A stretch of DNA of 64,000 nucleotides from an uncultured Clostridia bacterium (GTDB lineage Bacteria > Bacillota > Clostridia > Christensenellales > CAMQZB01): NCBI GenBank assembly GCA_947039455.1, contig CAMQZB010000001.1:143877-207876 (forward strand). Reading direction: 5' to 3'. Both the position numbers and the translations under genes were made by a program. Below are positions 62,054 through 64,000 of this stretch, one piece after another. Position 1 is the stretch's first letter, and the number at the start of each line of letters is the position of its first letter. Below the pieces are notes generated by a model. The model searched no databases and was not told the origin of the DNA. It saw nothing but the letters and a program-made list of their open reading frames with translations.

Positions 62054-62722
62054 TTATTTAGGAATTAAATTAAGGGGATTATTTCCGTCTAAAGATAAAT
62101 ATGTGTCAGGAACGTTACCAATCAAGATGTTTTCGCATATCAAAACTTCCGTTACGTTTGATATTGGTTGTTCATTAAATGGTAGAACAACCCCTACTTC
62201 AGCTGATAAATTCAAATAAATTTTATGTCGTGTTTGGTTTATTCCAGCTGACTCAAATTCCGAATGGAAACTAGTATTTACAAGACCAATGGGTGATAAT
62301 TTTACTTTTATATGCAATCCTTGCCCCATTAATAGCGGAGAACCAGTCAAAGTTCCTAAAGGAACTTCAATACCTTCACCAACGATTTTATTTATTGATT
62401 CTTGTGCAATTACTGAACAATCACGAGCTAGTTTGTTTATATTTGCAGAATTAGCTTGTATCATGTTGATTTTGCCTGAATTATCCGTGTAAATTTCTAT
62501 TAGATCGTCATAGTCCATTTTTTCGGTTAACGCAGTAAAAACAGCTTTATTTACTGCTGCTGTTATCATTGAATCAACTTTTTGCCTTGTGAAATATATT
62601 AGGTTTGGAATTATAATGTTTAAACAAAATGTTGAAAATAATACAATCAACATTATCAAAACAACTAACGATATAAAGACACGTTTTTTTATTAAGTTTT
62701 TCTTAGAAATTAAATTAGCCAC
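62054..62722 (-). CDS. yunB: YunB-like sporulation protein
   Basis: A 222-residue membrane-anchored protein. A lysine-rich N-terminus is followed by a single transmembrane segment (about 14-37), and the remainder would face outside. The IKVKLSPIGLVNTSFHSEFESAGINQTRHKIYL region and the VLICENILIGNVPDTY end match the YunB family; in Bacillus YunB is made in the mother cell under SigmaE. The start looks like GTG 62722 because the next Met is inside the membrane segment, yet this GTG sits within a 12-bp hairpin and has no clear ribosome site. Confidence 0.8.
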   Translation of the reverse strand: MANLISKKNLIKKRVFISLVVLIMLIVLFSTFCLNIIIPNLIYFTRQKVDSMITAAVNKAVFTALTEKMDYDDLIEIYTDNSGKINMIQANSANINKLARDCSVIAQESINKIVGEGIEVPLGTLTGSPLLMGQGLHIKVKLSPIGLVNTSFHSEFESAGINQTRHKIYLNLSAEVGVVLPFNEQPISNVTEVLICENILIGNVPDTYLSLDGNNPLNLIPK

Positions 62723-62745
62723 TAATACATTATATTAGTGGCTAA
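62715..62745. terminator. Perfect 12-bp hairpin after engB, covering the yunB start
   Basis: The arms 62715-62726 and 62734-62745 pair perfectly around a 7-nt loop. On the minus strand a T-rich but interrupted tail follows, so it may terminate the engB transcript, while also holding the yunB GTG in its stem. Confidence 0.55.
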
Positions 62746-62776
62746 CAGATATTATTACACTTATAAGGTGTTTTAT

Positions 62777-63502
62777 TTATTGATTAATCTCTAATTCCCC
62801 ACGGTATTCAGGAATTTCTTCGTTATCATAGTCATCTTGGTTTTCATTTGCATTGTTTTCAAGATTTTCGTCATAGTCTTCATCATCTTCATCAATATAT
62901 ACTTCTTCAACTGGATCTGGTGTTGCAAGTATAGTTTCAATCAAATCAAATACTTTCTCAAGCCCTACTTTTCTATAAGAAGAAATTGCGAATATGTTGT
63001 CAAAACCAATTTTTAAAGCATTGGAGATGTCTTGTAAATGTTTGTGAATTGCAGTTTTGCTGATTTTATCAGATTTAGTAGCTACAACTGAGAACGGAAT
63101 TCTGTATGAATACAAAAATTTTACAAACAAAATATCTTCTTTACTAGGTAAATGACGTATGTCAACAAGCATTATTACGTGCTTAATTTGTTCGCACTGT
63201 TCGAAATAATCTTCCATAAGTTTGCCCCAACTAGCAACTTCACGTTTAGAACCGCCTTTTGCAAAGCCGTATCCAGGAAGATCTACTAAGAAGAAATCGT
63301 TAATGTGGAAGTAATTTACAAGTCTAGTACGACCAGGAGTATTTGATGTTTTCGCCATTTTTGAATTATTAGTTAGAAAATTAATAAAGGACGATTTTCC
63401 TACATTAGATTTACCTGAAACAACGATTTGTGGTAAGTCAGAAACAATAAAGCCGTCAAATCCAGCTGCTGATTTTATAAATTCGCATTTTTTAATTTTC
63501 AT
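62777..63502 (-). CDS. engB: Ribosome biogenesis GTP-binding protein EngB (YsxC)
   Basis: A 241-residue TRAFAC GTPase needed for late 50S subunit assembly. G1 is SGKSNVGKSS, the switch motif is TPGRTR, G3 is DLPGYGFAKG, G4 is ATKSDK and G5 is ISSYRKVG. The core ends near residue 193 and is followed by ~45 residues rich in Asp, Glu and Asn, absent from the usual ~200-residue YsxC. It follows lon with a 2-bp gap, a common Firmicute pairing. The ATG is preceded by GAGGGG. Confidence 0.93.
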   Translation of the reverse strand: MKIKKCEFIKSAAGFDGFIVSDLPQIVVSGKSNVGKSSFINFLTNNSKMAKTSNTPGRTRLVNYFHINDFFLVDLPGYGFAKGGSKREVASWGKLMEDYFEQCEQIKHVIMLVDIRHLPSKEDILFVKFLYSYRIPFSVVATKSDKISKTAIHKHLQDISNALKIGFDNIFAISSYRKVGLEKVFDLIETILATPDPVEEVYIDEDDEDYDENLENNANENQDDYDNEEIPEYRGELEINQ

Positions 63503-63504
63503 AA

Positions 63505-64000
63505 TTACCCCTCAATAGCCATTTTAAATACTTGATCAATTTTGTCAACTATTGTAAATTTCATTTTATTTTTTATTTCCATTGGAATGTCTGTTAGGTC
63601 CTTTTCATTTGCTTTTGGAATTATTAGATGTTTAATCCCGATTCTATAAGCGGCTAACGCTTTTTCTTTTAATCCGCCGATTGGAAGTACGTTTCCACGC
63701 AATGTAATTTCTCCCGTCATGGCAATTTGATTAGTTACTGGTTTGTTTGTCAATGCTGATAAAATAGCTGTAGCTATTGTAATTCCTGCGGAAGGTCCGT
63801 CTTTTGGTGTTGCACCTTCAGGAACGTGAATATGAATATCATTATGAGTAAACATTTTCTCGTCAATTCCATATTTTCCACTGTTACTGTGAATATATGA
63901 TAACGCTGTTCTTGCTGATTCACGCATAACTTCACCAAGTTTTCCTGTAAGAATTATTTCGCCTTTTCCCTTCATTAGTGATACTTCAATAGTTAATGTT
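63505..64000 (-). CDS. lon: Lon protease, C-terminal part (partial)
   Basis: The frame enters from the right edge and ends at 63505, giving about 165 residues of the proteolytic domain. The catalytic serine is in KDGPSAGI and the lysine is in GLKEKALAA, both in the correct order. TGKLGEVMRESARTALSY and the TGEITLRGNVLPIGG block are typical. The ATPase and N-terminal domains lie outside the window. A methionine codon at 63975 is internal, as the preceding codons keep the family sequence (TIEVSLMKGKG). Confidence 0.95.
   Translation of the reverse strand, partial: TLTIEVSLMKGKGEIILTGKLGEVMRESARTALSYIHSNSGKYGIDEKMFTHNDIHIHVPEGATPKDGPSAGITIATAILSALTNKPVTNQIAMTGEITLRGNVLPIGGLKEKALAAYRIGIKHLIIPKANEKDLTDIPMEIKNKMKFTIVDKIDQVFKMAIEG

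Noticed and set aside
1-64000. CRISPR arrays, IS elements, prophage genes, tRNA and rRNA
   Set aside because: No regular spaced repeats, transposase, phage structural genes or tRNA T-arm sequences were seen by reading both strands.

Overview
The window is low-GC Firmicute chromosome, best matched to an endospore-forming anaerobe of class Clostridia. The evidence is a Spo0A homologue, a YunB-type sporulation protein, an IspH-ribosomal protein S1 fusion, a Phe T-box leader, an RNase P RNA gene and many Rho-independent terminators. No rRNA, tRNA, CRISPR array, prophage or insertion sequence was seen, so this looks like ordinary core chromosome.

Layout. 0-10 kb (+): end of a TrmK-like gene, Nif3 protein, zinc-ribbon coiled-coil protein, a zinc-ribbon acyltransferase with a VTT membrane protein, an unknown membrane protein between twin terminators, then surE, a BaiN/YhiN flavoprotein, cmk, plsC and ispH-rpsA. 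10-17 kb: a maltodextrin-type island (DUF624 protein, binding protein, two permeases, LacI regulator, malQ) behind a GAAACGTTTC operator. 17-19.3 kb: metY-metA for homocysteine synthesis. 19.8-28 kb: a long structured leader, then a polyamine operon (speD, speA, speE, speB, carboxynorspermidine dehydrogenase, nspC) ending in aspartate kinase. The operon encodes both routes to spermidine, and aspartate kinase leads towards the aspartate semialdehyde used by the second. 28-29.4 kb: relics of a second sugar-uptake locus. 29.4-36.3 kb: ABC-F protein, TauE exporter, an RsmH-like methyltransferase, amidohydrolase and MATE pump. 36.4-39.3 kb (-): serA, serC and rnpB. 39.4-45.4 kb (+): rarA, an NTF2-like protein, a two-component system, a papain-like protein and a second VTT protein.

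45.4-64 kb is almost entirely on the minus strand: a coiled-coil membrane protein, lexA (divergent from a 55-residue Cys-rich protein), hflX, a XerS-like recombinase, thiI, a NifS-type desulfurase, mutS2, (spo0A on +), a U32 peptidase, pheT, pheS with T-box, yunB, engB and the end of lon.

Most notable: (1) the U32 gene runs back to an AUA codon overlapping the pheT stop, with no ATG/GTG/TTG available; (2) a 350-nt leader before speD with many hairpins, a possible pseudoknot and a terminator just before the ribosome site; (3) a perfect 16-6-16 inverted repeat 42 bp upstream of the XerS-like gene, near where gene orientation switches, which could be a dif-like site in the replication terminus; (4) a Spo0A whose receiver lacks the usual acidic pair; (5) rarA that looks leaderless.
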